64,000 nucleotides of DNA, taken from a virus. The translations under genes and the position numbers were made by a program. Shown here one piece after another: positions 35,501 through 44,382 of this stretch. Under the pieces are notes generated by a model, which had not been told where the DNA came from, ran no database searches, and saw only the letters and a program-made list of their open reading frames with translations. Positions within the stretch are counted from its first letter, which is position 1. Each line of letters opens with the position of its first letter. Location of the stretch: the IMG/VR virus record IMGVR_UViG_3300020180_000013, positions 1 through 64,000 of that record, one strand, 5' to 3'.

Positions 35501-38500
35501 ATTAGTTACTGAGAAATTAGAGTACTGGTCTGAGTATCTAGTCTCTAATTCCATTAGTCTTTTCCAATTACCGGCCTCTCCTCTAAGTTCTTGAATATTG
35601 CCCATAGCTGGCTGCTGTAGTTTAAATACATCAGATACTTTGGTTATAGTAAGTCCTCTACTTTGAATGTTAGCAAGAACTGCTCTTATAATATTAGCTT
35701 TACCTATATCATTAGCTATTCCTTGTTTAATCTCTTTCTTGTCAGATAACTGTACTCCTATTGCTTTAAAGAACTTGAATGCATTTTCTTTAATAGTATT
35801 AGCTGGGAAGTCCTTCAAGATGGTTGGAATATCCAGGTAGTTTATATTATTAGTGTCTTTCTTTATATATGGATTAGCATATGTAATTTGAAATAAATTA
35901 TCCCATGCCTGGCCGGCTTTTTTGTAATCAGTAGAGGACTGGCCTATTTTTGAAATATAAGTAGAAGTCCCATCTTCATTTGTGACTTTATCAAGAGTCA
36001 TCTGAATTAAAGGAATCCTGGTTTTGTTAAATGCATTCCAGAAGTCAGTCCACATTTTAAACTCAGGCCCAGATATAGTATCAGATGATCCTAGTTTAGA
36101 TAATAGTTGTTTGAATACAGGAAAAGTCTCAGCTTCAGATTTGAGTCTTTTCTCCATCACTTCTGGAGAAGAGCTTCCTTCTAAAACTTTAGCTAATCTA
36201 TTCCATACTACATCAAACTCAGCTAATTGATTAACTCCTAGTTTATTCTTTTTAGTATTACCAGAGTTATCTATAGCATTAAGAGATCTAATTAAATATA
36301 ATACTTGGTTAGAAGCTAGATCAGTAAGAGAAGTTTCATTACCGTTCTTGTTATAACCTTCTCGTCCCTTAGATGCATCTTCATTTTCTTCTGGAGCTAC
36401 ATCTTCAAACTTATCTTCAAGAGATAAGTATTTTGATTTAAGATTATGATAGTTTATTAATCCTTTTCCATTTTCTACTCCTATTGGTTTTTCAGGATCT
36501 CCAAAGTTTCTAATAGCATAATCTAAAAGATTAATATTCTTCTGGATTTGTTCTTTAAGGAACTGATCAGTAGTTTGATCAAGACTAGATTGAAGATCAT
36601 TTCTTATATGAGCTAGCCTGGTTCTGGAGTATTTATAAGCTGTAGATCTATTATTACTACTAGTTACAATAGTAGAAGTAAATCTATTAGTTAAGTCTTT
36701 AGTATTTTTAAGATCTATTAGTTCTGAAAAAAGAGAATCTATAGTATCTACTAGTAGTCTAGAATCTTCATATGATAAAGACTGAAGAGGCTCTTCAGAA
36801 GAAATAGCTTCTAATCCTTTATTAAGGATATTAAAATTTATATTATCTCCGGAGAAAGTGAATTTATGAAGATCTCCTATTCTTAATTTTTCATATAGAT
36901 CATTTATAGTAGAAATAGCATTTTGATTTATAGCTAACTGAGCTACTGTACTATTTCCAAAAAGTGCTTTAAGAAAGTTTAATATCTTTCTAAATAGAGT
37001 ATTTCTTACTGGAGTAGTTAATTTCTTTCCATCAGATAACATATAGTTTCTGAAGTCTTCAGCTAAGTATTCTTCTAGCTCTATATTAGAAGCTGATTTG
37101 AAAGAAATATTTTTTCCTTGATAAGTAGTAAATTTTCCGGACTTATTTCTTAGCTCATTATATACTTCTTGTTTTTGGTCTTTAGTTAAAAAGCCTTGAG
37201 TGAATGCATGCCATGCCTCATGATAAAGATCACTATAGTCTGCTCCTTTGTATAAAGTGATTCCATTTACTGTCCAGGTAGCTACTGCATTAGGATTGGC
37301 AGCATTAATCATATTAAACATTACTTCAAAAGGGAAGTGTTTAGATAATGGAGAAGAGTTATACCAAGATCTGGCCTCAGTTATTTGTTCTTCTGTGGCT
37401 TTTTTATTGATCTCTTTTTGACCGGTAGTTTTCTCAAGAGTAGCTAATAAATCATCTATATCTTTCTGTCTTTGATCTGCAACTGATGATTCTACTATTT
37501 TAGCTGGAGTAACTTCTGGTTTTACTTCTATAGTCTCTTTAGGATTAAGTTTTTCTATTTCACTATCAAGAGGAGAATAATTAAAGTATCCATTAAGAGT
37601 TACTATTTTTCCTTGTTCATTTATAGGAATATTAATTACTGTATGCTCTCCTAAAAAGTCTTTATAGTTTTTATCTGTTGGAATAAGCCGGGTATTTTCC
37701 CCTTCTATAGAAAGAGTAAAGTCCTGGAAGTCTTCCATCCTGGATAAGAATTTTCTATTAATATTTATCTGAGCCCCTACCCATTTAGTATAGATGTCTT
37801 TACCATTAGTATCTACTGTCTTTACTATAGCTCCTTGATATAATTCTTTCTCCCACTCAGGTTGAGTTCCGTCAATGATCTTTCCTGTAGGTCTGGTGAC
37901 TATTTCACTAGGAGATATTCTAGTTAAGTAATCTATTATAGTTTTATTAGCAAGATCTTTATCAGATAGATCCAATGGCACTCCTTTTATAGTTATCTCA
38001 AGATTCTGTCCATCTTCAGATACCTGAATATTCATTCCTTTGTCAGTTGTCTGAATATAGTTTTTAGCATAGTTTAATTTCTCATATGGAGAAAGTGATA
38101 CATCTTCTCCAGAAGGAGCTTTTGCTGTAATATCATTTACTAATAATGATGATACTTTAGTAGCTAGTTCTGCAGTAAACTGTCTTCTCTGTAAATGAAT
38201 AGGAGTTTCTATCCCGGGATAATAAAAGTACACAGCCGTCTTATAAAAGGGCCCTGTATTATCTTCCTGGAATATAGGTTGAAAAGGATGTTCTATTTCA
38301 AATAGTAACTTAGAGAATGCTTGAGGAGCTTTTCTATTCTCCTGAACTAGTCCTTTACTTCCTCCTGTTATAGTACTTCTGATAGTATTATTCTCAGGAT
38401 CTTTCTTTATATACTCTCTGATTTTATGTATTTGTTCTGTTTGATCATCCTGAATCTTCTTAGCTTCAGTAGCAGTTACTTCTCTATTTAGTATTTTAGA

Positions 38501-39451
38501 AAGTGATTTAGCTGCCTGCTCTGGAGTCTGAATACTTTTAGGATCAGTAAGTGTTCCTTTATCATCAGTTGCCCTCATCATATAATATGATGGTTTTGCT
38601 GATTGATCATAAGAAACTTCTCCGACCTCATTAAAACTAATAGGATTGCCTTCTATATCAGTAAGGGTTAATACTACACCTAGTTTATTATGTTTGTGAA
38701 GTCTAGTTTGTTTTTCTTCTTCGGAGATCCCTGGTTCATTTAACCAAGCTTTTGTTTCTTCATATACTTGATCTATAGGAATTTTACTAGCTGACATTGC
38801 AGTTAGATATACTCCACCTTGTCTTGTTCCTGGAATATCTAATTTAGAACTATCACCATTAACTAGTGGAGTATATAATTTATCCAGAATAGATCTTAGA
38901 GTATTATAATATAATTTCTTAGTTGGATCAGGAGTACTGGTCCATGTTTTAACACCGGTCTCAGAATCTATAGTTATGATAGCCTCTTGGCCAGTAGTAG
39001 TTAACGGCTGATTAGGTTTAGCCTTTTCTCTTTGTTGTTCTAGAGACTTATCTTTTATTTCTTTAGGAATAATAGTATCTGGAGTCTTATTTGCAATCTC
39101 TTGAATACTTTTGATTTGATCTATAATATCTTTATTTAGATCTAAGTATTCAATAGTTTTATCGAAGTTTTTAAAGGTATCTTCAAGATCAACTATCTCA
39201 GGATATGCATTCTTAATCAGAGTTCTTATTTCTTTACTTCTACTTTGAGCTTCTATTATAGAAATAGGAATCATCTGTACATAGTTAATAGCAAGACTAT
39301 GACTTTTAGTTTGGTTATATACAACAGAATAAATTCCTTTTGAATAACTTTTAATATCAAAAGGAATATTCTTATTAGCCTGGTTTAATAAATCTGAAGT
39401 TACTTTCTTATAAAGTTTTTCTATTTGCTCTTTTCTTAAAGGACATGCCAT
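29516..39451 (-). CDS. Giant virion RNA polymerase, 3311 aa
   Basis: The largest gene in the window. The catalytic motif SGSDFDIDKLTVMMPNF has Asp at 2206, 2208 and 2210. It is the single-chain polymerase form of the NADFDGD motif of bacterial RNA polymerase beta-prime, known from crAss-like phage 14:2 gp66. It is preceded by GVRIPVQGLNSMEFMEIYEF, which matches the R-P-rich strand before that motif. A zincin motif YHEAWHAFTQGF has HEAWH at 744-748 in the N-terminal third. Between lie long helical domains with polymerase-like insertions; the last 250 residues (GRDIVFDKNGYGQGMIG) form a separate C-terminal domain. Gp66-like enzymes are injected and transcribe early genes without host polymerase. 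No intein or frame break is seen. Confidence 0.92.
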   Translation of the reverse strand: MACPLRKEQIEKLYKKVTSDLLNQANKNIPFDIKSYSKGIYSVVYNQTKSHSLAINYVQMIPISIIEAQSRSKEIRTLIKNAYPEIVDLEDTFKNFDKTIEYLDLNKDIIDQIKSIQEIANKTPDTIIPKEIKDKSLEQQREKAKPNQPLTTTGQEAIITIDSETGVKTWTSTPDPTKKLYYNTLRSILDKLYTPLVNGDSSKLDIPGTRQGGVYLTAMSASKIPIDQVYEETKAWLNEPGISEEEKQTRLHKHNKLGVVLTLTDIEGNPISFNEVGEVSYDQSAKPSYYMMRATDDKGTLTDPKSIQTPEQAAKSLSKILNREVTATEAKKIQDDQTEQIHKIREYIKKDPENNTIRSTITGGSKGLVQENRKAPQAFSKLLFEIEHPFQPIFQEDNTGPFYKTAVYFYYPGIETPIHLQRRQFTAELATKVSSLLVNDITAKAPSGEDVSLSPYEKLNYAKNYIQTTDKGMNIQVSEDGQNLEITIKGVPLDLSDKDLANKTIIDYLTRISPSEIVTRPTGKIIDGTQPEWEKELYQGAIVKTVDTNGKDIYTKWVGAQININRKFLSRMEDFQDFTLSIEGENTRLIPTDKNYKDFLGEHTVINIPINEQGKIVTLNGYFNYSPLDSEIEKLNPKETIEVKPEVTPAKIVESSVADQRQKDIDDLLATLEKTTGQKEINKKATEEQITEARSWYNSSPLSKHFPFEVMFNMINAANPNAVATWTVNGITLYKGADYSDLYHEAWHAFTQGFLTKDQKQEVYNELRNKSGKFTTYQGKNISFKSASNIELEEYLAEDFRNYMLSDGKKLTTPVRNTLFRKILNFLKALFGNSTVAQLAINQNAISTINDLYEKLRIGDLHKFTFSGDNINFNILNKGLEAISSEEPLQSLSYEDSRLLVDTIDSLFSELIDLKNTKDLTNRFTSTIVTSSNNRSTAYKYSRTRLAHIRNDLQSSLDQTTDQFLKEQIQKNINLLDYAIRNFGDPEKPIGVENGKGLINYHNLKSKYLSLEDKFEDVAPEENEDASKGREGYNKNGNETSLTDLASNQVLYLIRSLNAIDNSGNTKKNKLGVNQLAEFDVVWNRLAKVLEGSSSPEVMEKRLKSEAETFPVFKQLLSKLGSSDTISGPEFKMWTDFWNAFNKTRIPLIQMTLDKVTNEDGTSTYISKIGQSSTDYKKAGQAWDNLFQITYANPYIKKDTNNINYLDIPTILKDFPANTIKENAFKFFKAIGVQLSDKKEIKQGIANDIGKANIIRAVLANIQSRGLTITKVSDVFKLQQPAMGNIQELRGEAGNWKRLMELETRYSDQYSNFSVTNAEGNAQFEHSLNSTLTQMINTINSVKSFDELIALPHMNHLDTERNPYTKSSIWITSLFDMNSPGRPKRKDAKLNLENLSGVQLTIDNEEGTGIASASADEFTKFLMDFHMMIMRGTPELMRAADKGTSLMINLNKLLAPGNKSGKLYIDTEEIIANKTKAIQNLTNIVINYVGSELSRINTMENASELNPIRNVSDYYNRGKEFVLFDDVLSSETKSKLKKLDLPLDTYLKNNTPRAIELRKDLETDITKYFNSLVKSTNDRYTKTKFVANNLITSIKEEANNTNYKAQVLKASSADIVQGALTSFVINQWIHNVETMNFLYGDIALYNMGKEEFHKRNAGAISTGTIYRSDESALRYLNEVIGFGYANSKGIAQDPFQSILNSAVLEDTHTLSVYHDQYKKAIESEIKDRYSKRKDFISGKISKEDLDKEISKAIESALKPYTEMNTGDAQGWITFDSYRAVKTLDNSWTPKQEELYQKIIKGESTRPSEVSRFFPVQKLQYFGPLHTEGLPTIGFHKFSVFPLIPSVIKGTNLEKLHDKLVTENVHYALFKSGSKVSTITKQGVTDPFYSNEQAKVISQEKLTKNPIFIEYLKNQLETASTFKESSIFPTQLRKLIEDGLYENGKPVNDKVEKLVKNYEDNIRKLTEVKKKELLREAGWILDKNGNPKGDLKPLLKFVRKELTRQDLADHQIDFIDIKGNTNQIKHDLSISLSADKIERLLTAIVNKRLIRQKVNGEALIQVSGAGFENLSAFDTNRNLTNPTEGDLKKWGSNDLPTYHQGPDGKTRAMKVKIAMQGQFEKLLQLDEVRDRAYSKSISTTEALNELLKDEPWLNTGTNRQMITMIGVRIPVQGLNSMEFMEIYEFLPKEAGNIIVPPDEIVAKSGSDFDIDKLTVMMPNFRKNEDGKITLTTQYSQKQARTIYEKVKAKRIALEELKDDKGNIIWTNDAIVDKFLTDVFGDLWSRDYTHEELEEILKPYNLHTFEDFYETLNGSKAVENDLLQNMREILELPQNFTNLVRPNNTDIVKPVADILQDQVQDYNPKSRVHPGNESQVSGTRVLEQEYNLYKHQSNNVGKQTLGLGAVDNSYNVVFNRIGAHLNPSYEKKMPNGKLQERPLNIYLPHNTIDVSGKPAISLGNILDSNGQYRISDVISQLINGWVDVAKDAWIFNIQGNKEVAPVLLFLIQAGVPFEHAVYFVSQPLVREYVTQQRLAKSTFADPLDKAPFHPNFYRRKAKETVLLDPRFDFNLTQSMLRGKAMDQNIYNLTREMTSKYKDSAFDFNTLKNNIGAYSAQTKIGADHIVTEEEQAAFLHYLELEDMSRSIRDIKLRMNFDTKRSTTLFEAHNRQLQVEQLKADGKIPTSIVNNILTNSPIGSFNIQEFMINLWNPLFNLRNNKVVENFIVNKFREGISDDVENTFDDPEKFVSEFKNDLVSFIFQNSVKAFNLNNIKEYKGFNVDTSIPVESVKSLKNGVFVKNNVIYVDKAQLQKDFSTKAWSGISNLKDHITEYDPKTGLAVVNVNAFSTSKEYQSFVFEREYLRSMYTSDKVKTNADYIKLLSTNITDKKITKLIDETHEEFEKRLKKISYEQFLRNQALDNTFNSWKMFYSDTSYADEYNSIIDTHPDLKNEYLLFRVLATSIAKQGIRNLYSLDSNLDGDKLNTLHENILNLSNVSVIKSTDPVENERISNFFKRFPVYAFMQSGLSAKGKYALTSFVPVDMFTRIMEEPVKVYSENMNNVLLDLFYKKFILLNTSKNSFRHKNYVVQQTLGQTVGEAKVRSAQETIPTVPITETGVEGIKEFHSLDYSEKSMINMIASNPEAVFVYGRTLDATKKSSETTNGIMQKAQVGFTLGIPTKTSYAESKEKTPLTSVLNALTDQTLEENKKLIDVAIQQLLDFKSQGRDIVFDKNGYGQGMIGRSGRGTLIEIPGKVVPKPGQQTFLYLSEQLYEKFRYINNNFLLNPKGRQLVQRDQPVTDEEVTEFMSRCIGF

Positions 39452-39468
39452 AGGATAATATTTATTAA

Positions 39469-42400
39469 TTATTCACCACAACCAAGATCTGATAAAAACT
39501 CTTCATCATTTTCTTCTTTAGATTTTTTAGTAGCCTCATCATGGAGTCTATCTACTTCAGATTTATCTTTAAGTAAATCTTCTTCAGCTTTTACATTACT
39601 CTTCATCTGAGTTTTATCTTCAGTAGTAAGATCCGGTGTTAAATCTGCTTCTTCCATTCCTTCATTATATTTAAACTCTATTTCTGATATGGGCTCATAA
39701 TATACTGTGGCCCCATTTTCTCCATATCTTACTACTTTAATAGTGTCTTTAGTCTTTCCTACTACTTCACCCAGACCAGTTTTTCCATATCTGGATTTGT
39801 CTTTCATGACTAGGATTTCTCCATCTTTTATATCATCAAAATTAATAGATAAAGCTAACTCTTTCTTTTTATCTTCTATCATTTGGTTAATAAGTTCCCC
39901 TGATAAATTCTGAGCTTTTCTAATAGCCGGAGTAGATAGATCTTCTATTAATTCTCCTTCTAATAATTCTAATTGCTCCATAGTAGTTACATCTTTAAAC
40001 CTAGCTTCTAGTGATCTAGTTGGTACAGGAGCAGCTACTATAACTTCTAGTTCAGGCTCTATAATTGGAATAGCTGCTTCTTTAGGTTTAAGCTCTGCTG
40101 CTATTTTATCTATTTCAGCAAACTTAGATTTATAGATTGCATTTTCTCCTTCAGAGAGTTTCTCATTATTGTTTATTTTCTGAGCTATACTATTCATCCT
40201 CTCTGGGGTGACTATTACTTTCTCCTGGAAGTCTAATATTTCTTCATCTCCAACTACTTCAGGAACTGCTTGTATAACCTGAGTAGGTTTTACCGGTTCT
40301 TCTAGAGTAACTACTTCTTCTGGAACTCTACCTGTTCTAGTATTGAACTCATCTAATATCTTATGTGCAGAAGGAAATCCTATGATCCAGTTTTTAAATC
40401 TTAAACTCTTTGCTATTTGATCATCTGATAAAGTAGCTAGATTTTCTTGTTCTTCTGGTACTAACTTACTATTCTGATCTCTATAAGTGGATATAAGAGT
40501 AGCTCTTAGATCTTCTGGTAGTTGATTAATTGGGGTGGCTATAGTAATACTTGCTGGTCCAGTAGTTATAGTCTCTCCTCCAGGAGTAACAGTAACGTTA
40601 GTAGTATCTATTTTAGTAGTAATAAGACTAATTACCTGATCTAGTAATGTACTATCTGTAGATACTTTAAATAATCTTTGAAAGAATTTTTTTACTGAAT
40701 TTAGATAATCAGTCCAGGTTGATTTCTGAGTAACTTCATGAGGAATTTCTTTTAGGAAACTCTGGAAAGTATCATTACTTATAGCTTCAGCTGCAAATTC
40801 TTTTTCACTTGAAAGACCATTTAAAGGAGCTTCTCCATATTTGGATTTAGCTTCTTCTGTAGTAGAATACTGCCTTGCTCTTTCTAGAAGAGAAGTAATA
40901 TCACTCTTAAATTGAGGATCAGTATCTATTCCTTCTGTAGTATATTTATGAATTAGTTGATGTAAGATAACATGCTCTATAGGATTGTTACCTGATTTAT
41001 AATCTACTGAACTATATCTGGCATCTATAACTATTCCTGTTTCAGGATTATAACTACCAGGAGAAACTGAGTCTTTCCTAAAGAGGATAACTTCTTCTGG
41101 TTTAGTAATAGATAATAATCTTCTAGCTAAAGCTTTCTCTCTAAGAGTTGAGTATTTACCGGTGATTATATTTCTGAGTACTCTTGTTGATATAACTTTT
41201 GATTCAGTATCTGCTGAGTTAAACCCATATTCTTTGGCATAATCTTCATAGGTTCTCTGGTCTCCTTTAAATTTTCTTCTAGCAAATGATTCATATCCTG
41301 GAGTAGTATCCTGTGTTTCCGGTATTGGTTTCTCCGTATATTGCTTTCCAGTTGCTTTTTCAAACTGTTCAATAAGATTAAGGATCTGCTTACCTTTTTC
41401 TGAATTAAGTGGAATTTCTCCATGAGGGCTTGTAACACTATAGAATTTAGTTGGAAGTTTATTTGTATCAGTTAGTGATTCTATTTCTTTAGAATCAAAG
41501 AATGCTCCTAGTTTATATAGTTCATTTAAGAACTCATTGTACTCAGATTTCTTAATAAATTCTTCAAGACCTTCTCTTAAATAGTTTATTCTATTATTGC
41601 TAGCTACTGTAGCAGCTTCAACTGCTCTTGAGTGAGCTTCTCTAAATGTCTCCGGATTAGTTAAGAAGTTTACTGCACTGGCTAATCGTACAGAATCTTC
41701 ATTGAGTTCATAGAAATCTTTAAGCTTTCTGAAAGCGTTATTTACATCTTCATCTAATATATGATCATCAGATAGATTAGCTATTGTTTTTATGTATTTA
41801 GAATAAGAGTCATAAAGTAATTTAGCATGTTCTGCAGAAGCTAGGTCTTCTTCTTGCTCTGGGGTAGCACTAGTTGATCTTGCTTTAATAGCAGCTTGGA
41901 ATCCTATTATATCAAGTTTAAGGGCTATAAGAGATTCTAGTATAGCTTCTTTCTTTTTGGCTATTGCTTTATCTCCGGCAGTAGTTGATTGTGTATAAGT
42001 GGGGATCTCAAGTTTAAGTGAATCAATCTCATCTTGAATCTGAGTAGGATCAAATAAAAGAGTAAACGCAGATGAAGAGGCTTTAGCTAAAAGCTTACTC
42101 TTTACTGCATCTTGAGTAATATCAGTCATTCTATCTAGAGTTCTATCAAAACTATATCTAGAAAACAAAGCCATTTTCTTAAGCTCATCAAAAGCTTCTC
42201 TAGCATGATACTCTTGTATCTTAGCTGTAGGATCTTTTACTTTAGATGGATCAAATGAATTAACCATTTTCTTTTCTATGACATCAAATCTATTTCTAAG
42301 ATAATCTACTTTATCAGTAAAACTATCTAGTTTTTGTGCATAAGATGTATCATTTGTCCCTGGCTTTTCTCCAAAGGCTTCTGATAACTCTGCAGGAGAC

Positions 42401-44382
42401 ATCTCTTTTAAAGACTTAATCTGATCAGTCAGAGAATTGGTTTGTCCGGATTTAAGAAGAGTGTATATATGAATAAATACACTTTCATCTATAGAGTTTT
42501 CAAAAGCTTTCTGATCATTATCTTCTATAGCCTGGTCAACATGAGCATTAGATTTCTTTTGAAGAACAAAGTTCTTATCTATTAAGCTAATAGCTTTAAC
42601 ATATTTAGCAGGATCTTTCATTGTGTCAATGATAGCCTCAGTAACAGAATTTATATATTCTTGTTTGGCCTTACTATAACTAGCATATCCTTTAGGATCA
42701 AATATCTTTTTAGTAAGTGTTGGTATTCCCTCAAACATTGCTTTCTGTGGGCCTTGGAGAATCCCTCCCATTAAAAATCCAGATAAGAAAGTATTTAGTC
42801 CTTGTCCTGATAACTGAGTATCCAGACTTGCAGAAAAAGAGCTCTTTAAACTAGCTAGGTCCGGATCTTTATAATCTTGCTCATAGTAACTTTTAAATGC
42901 TTGGGATATAACATCCTGAGATGTTTCTTGCAACCCTTCTGTTAAGTTAGCTACAGTATATCTTAGTGATCCTTTAAGTAAGTTACCTGGTCTAAATACA
43001 TTTTTTATTCCCGGTAAAGAGTACTTATCAACAAACCTGGCTGTTTTAGATAGAGGATCTTTTACTAGAATCTTACCAGCTAGGGCTCCTTCAGCTTCTT
43101 CTACAAGAAATCTTTGAACTGGTTTGAATCCTCTAAGAGCATTCTTAAATACTATCTTGTTAGAGAAATATATAAGTGGGATATTAGCTAGTGTTGTAGC
43201 AAATCCTGCAGCTTTAGATTGTTCATATATTTTGTTTGCTTCATCTCCTTCAGGAAGTCTGCCATCATTCTGCTCATAAAAATCATTTACTAATTTCTCA
43301 TTTAGATCTATCTGTGCTGATCCTCCTTCTAGTTTCGACTCTGAAGTAACTGCATTGATCTCCCGGATATCTCTATACAGAGATCCTACTCCTTTACTCA
43401 TTTTAGCAAAGTTGGATAGGTTCTTTAATTCACTGAGACTTCCAACAAATTCTGCAGTTCTGCTTAATGGATTAGCCCACTTGGCTACACCTAAAGCTGT
43501 CTGACCAGCATTAGCCCAACTAAATAATTGTCTGGCTTTATTTACTGAATCAATAGAAGATAGAGCTTTCCTAATATTATTCATTGCAGTAAAACCTTCA
43601 CTTAATCTTCTTGGAAGAGAAGTTATATTAGACACTAATCTACCTCCTGTAAGAGGAGCTGCTCCACTGTCTGTAGCTACTGTAATAGCTAGTAGACCTA
43701 ATTCTTCTAAAGCTATTTCACCAATTATACCTGCACTGTAAGCTGTAGTAGCTCCAAAATTTGTGATCCATCCTGCTGCTCCTTCTCTAGAAGATGACAT
43801 ATTAGCCATCCTCTTATTCATATCTTCGGAGTGAACCAAATCAGAGTCTAATCCATTGTCATACCACTCACTAAACGTATCTTTAACTCCTAGACCTGCC
43901 ATTCCTAACCAACCTGAAGCCATCCTACCAAAATCTGCAAATCCTGAAGTATTCTCATTGTATACTTTTTCATTATCTCTAAAGGGAGAGAAGCCTAATT
44001 TCTTGAATCCTGAGTGAGAATAGTATCTATCAAAATTCATATTTCTATAACCTGCTCCATAAGAGAAGGTCTTACCATAACCATATTTGTCATTGGCCCA
44101 TGAATCTGCTTGCTTGAGATACTGAGCTGCATTTTTAGCAAAGTCTACTGCAGGTGAGGTCTTAACAGAGGGTGCGGGTCCTGTATTGAAGTCTCCAATA
44201 ATACTGGAGTTAATATCAGTATTTATAGGATAGGCTGTCTGGTGGGCTCTATTAAAATTGGCTTGCTGATCTTTGGCTTGTCTTGCTTCTAGTTCTCTTT
44301 CTCCTGAAGTTTTACCAAAAACTTTCTGACCCTCTGTGAGTTCCTCACCAGGTTGAGTAGGGAGTGTTTGTTCTTCTGCCAT
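39469..44382 (-). CDS. Giant virion protein with degenerate zincin motif, 1637 aa
   Basis: The second giant, immediately upstream of the polymerase. Residues 1-50 are low-complexity and acidic, then FSYGAGYRNMNFDRYYSHSG. Hydrophobic segments occur near residues 170-240 and 480-560 and look membrane-seeking. Around residue 1141 the sequence EHVILHQLIHKYTTEG matches the zincin helix but has HQLIH: glutamine replaces the catalytic glutamate, so peptidase activity is probably lost. The last 150 residues are charged and include a KOW-like beta segment (ILVMKDKSRYGKTG). ATG overlaps the stop of the upstream gene (TAATG). Likely a packaged and ejected companion of the polymerase. Confidence 0.78.
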   Translation of the reverse strand: MAEEQTLPTQPGEELTEGQKVFGKTSGERELEARQAKDQQANFNRAHQTAYPINTDINSSIIGDFNTGPAPSVKTSPAVDFAKNAAQYLKQADSWANDKYGYGKTFSYGAGYRNMNFDRYYSHSGFKKLGFSPFRDNEKVYNENTSGFADFGRMASGWLGMAGLGVKDTFSEWYDNGLDSDLVHSEDMNKRMANMSSSREGAAGWITNFGATTAYSAGIIGEIALEELGLLAITVATDSGAAPLTGGRLVSNITSLPRRLSEGFTAMNNIRKALSSIDSVNKARQLFSWANAGQTALGVAKWANPLSRTAEFVGSLSELKNLSNFAKMSKGVGSLYRDIREINAVTSESKLEGGSAQIDLNEKLVNDFYEQNDGRLPEGDEANKIYEQSKAAGFATTLANIPLIYFSNKIVFKNALRGFKPVQRFLVEEAEGALAGKILVKDPLSKTARFVDKYSLPGIKNVFRPGNLLKGSLRYTVANLTEGLQETSQDVISQAFKSYYEQDYKDPDLASLKSSFSASLDTQLSGQGLNTFLSGFLMGGILQGPQKAMFEGIPTLTKKIFDPKGYASYSKAKQEYINSVTEAIIDTMKDPAKYVKAISLIDKNFVLQKKSNAHVDQAIEDNDQKAFENSIDESVFIHIYTLLKSGQTNSLTDQIKSLKEMSPAELSEAFGEKPGTNDTSYAQKLDSFTDKVDYLRNRFDVIEKKMVNSFDPSKVKDPTAKIQEYHAREAFDELKKMALFSRYSFDRTLDRMTDITQDAVKSKLLAKASSSAFTLLFDPTQIQDEIDSLKLEIPTYTQSTTAGDKAIAKKKEAILESLIALKLDIIGFQAAIKARSTSATPEQEEDLASAEHAKLLYDSYSKYIKTIANLSDDHILDEDVNNAFRKLKDFYELNEDSVRLASAVNFLTNPETFREAHSRAVEAATVASNNRINYLREGLEEFIKKSEYNEFLNELYKLGAFFDSKEIESLTDTNKLPTKFYSVTSPHGEIPLNSEKGKQILNLIEQFEKATGKQYTEKPIPETQDTTPGYESFARRKFKGDQRTYEDYAKEYGFNSADTESKVISTRVLRNIITGKYSTLREKALARRLLSITKPEEVILFRKDSVSPGSYNPETGIVIDARYSSVDYKSGNNPIEHVILHQLIHKYTTEGIDTDPQFKSDITSLLERARQYSTTEEAKSKYGEAPLNGLSSEKEFAAEAISNDTFQSFLKEIPHEVTQKSTWTDYLNSVKKFFQRLFKVSTDSTLLDQVISLITTKIDTTNVTVTPGGETITTGPASITIATPINQLPEDLRATLISTYRDQNSKLVPEEQENLATLSDDQIAKSLRFKNWIIGFPSAHKILDEFNTRTGRVPEEVVTLEEPVKPTQVIQAVPEVVGDEEILDFQEKVIVTPERMNSIAQKINNNEKLSEGENAIYKSKFAEIDKIAAELKPKEAAIPIIEPELEVIVAAPVPTRSLEARFKDVTTMEQLELLEGELIEDLSTPAIRKAQNLSGELINQMIEDKKKELALSINFDDIKDGEILVMKDKSRYGKTGLGEVVGKTKDTIKVVRYGENGATVYYEPISEIEFKYNEGMEEADLTPDLTTEDKTQMKSNVKAEEDLLKDKSEVDRLHDEATKKSKEENDEEFLSDLGCGE

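Noticed and set aside
41166-41438. 90-codon minus-strand frame within the 1637-residue gene
   Set aside because: In another frame of the same strand inside a long clear gene; sequence is low-complexity and has no support.
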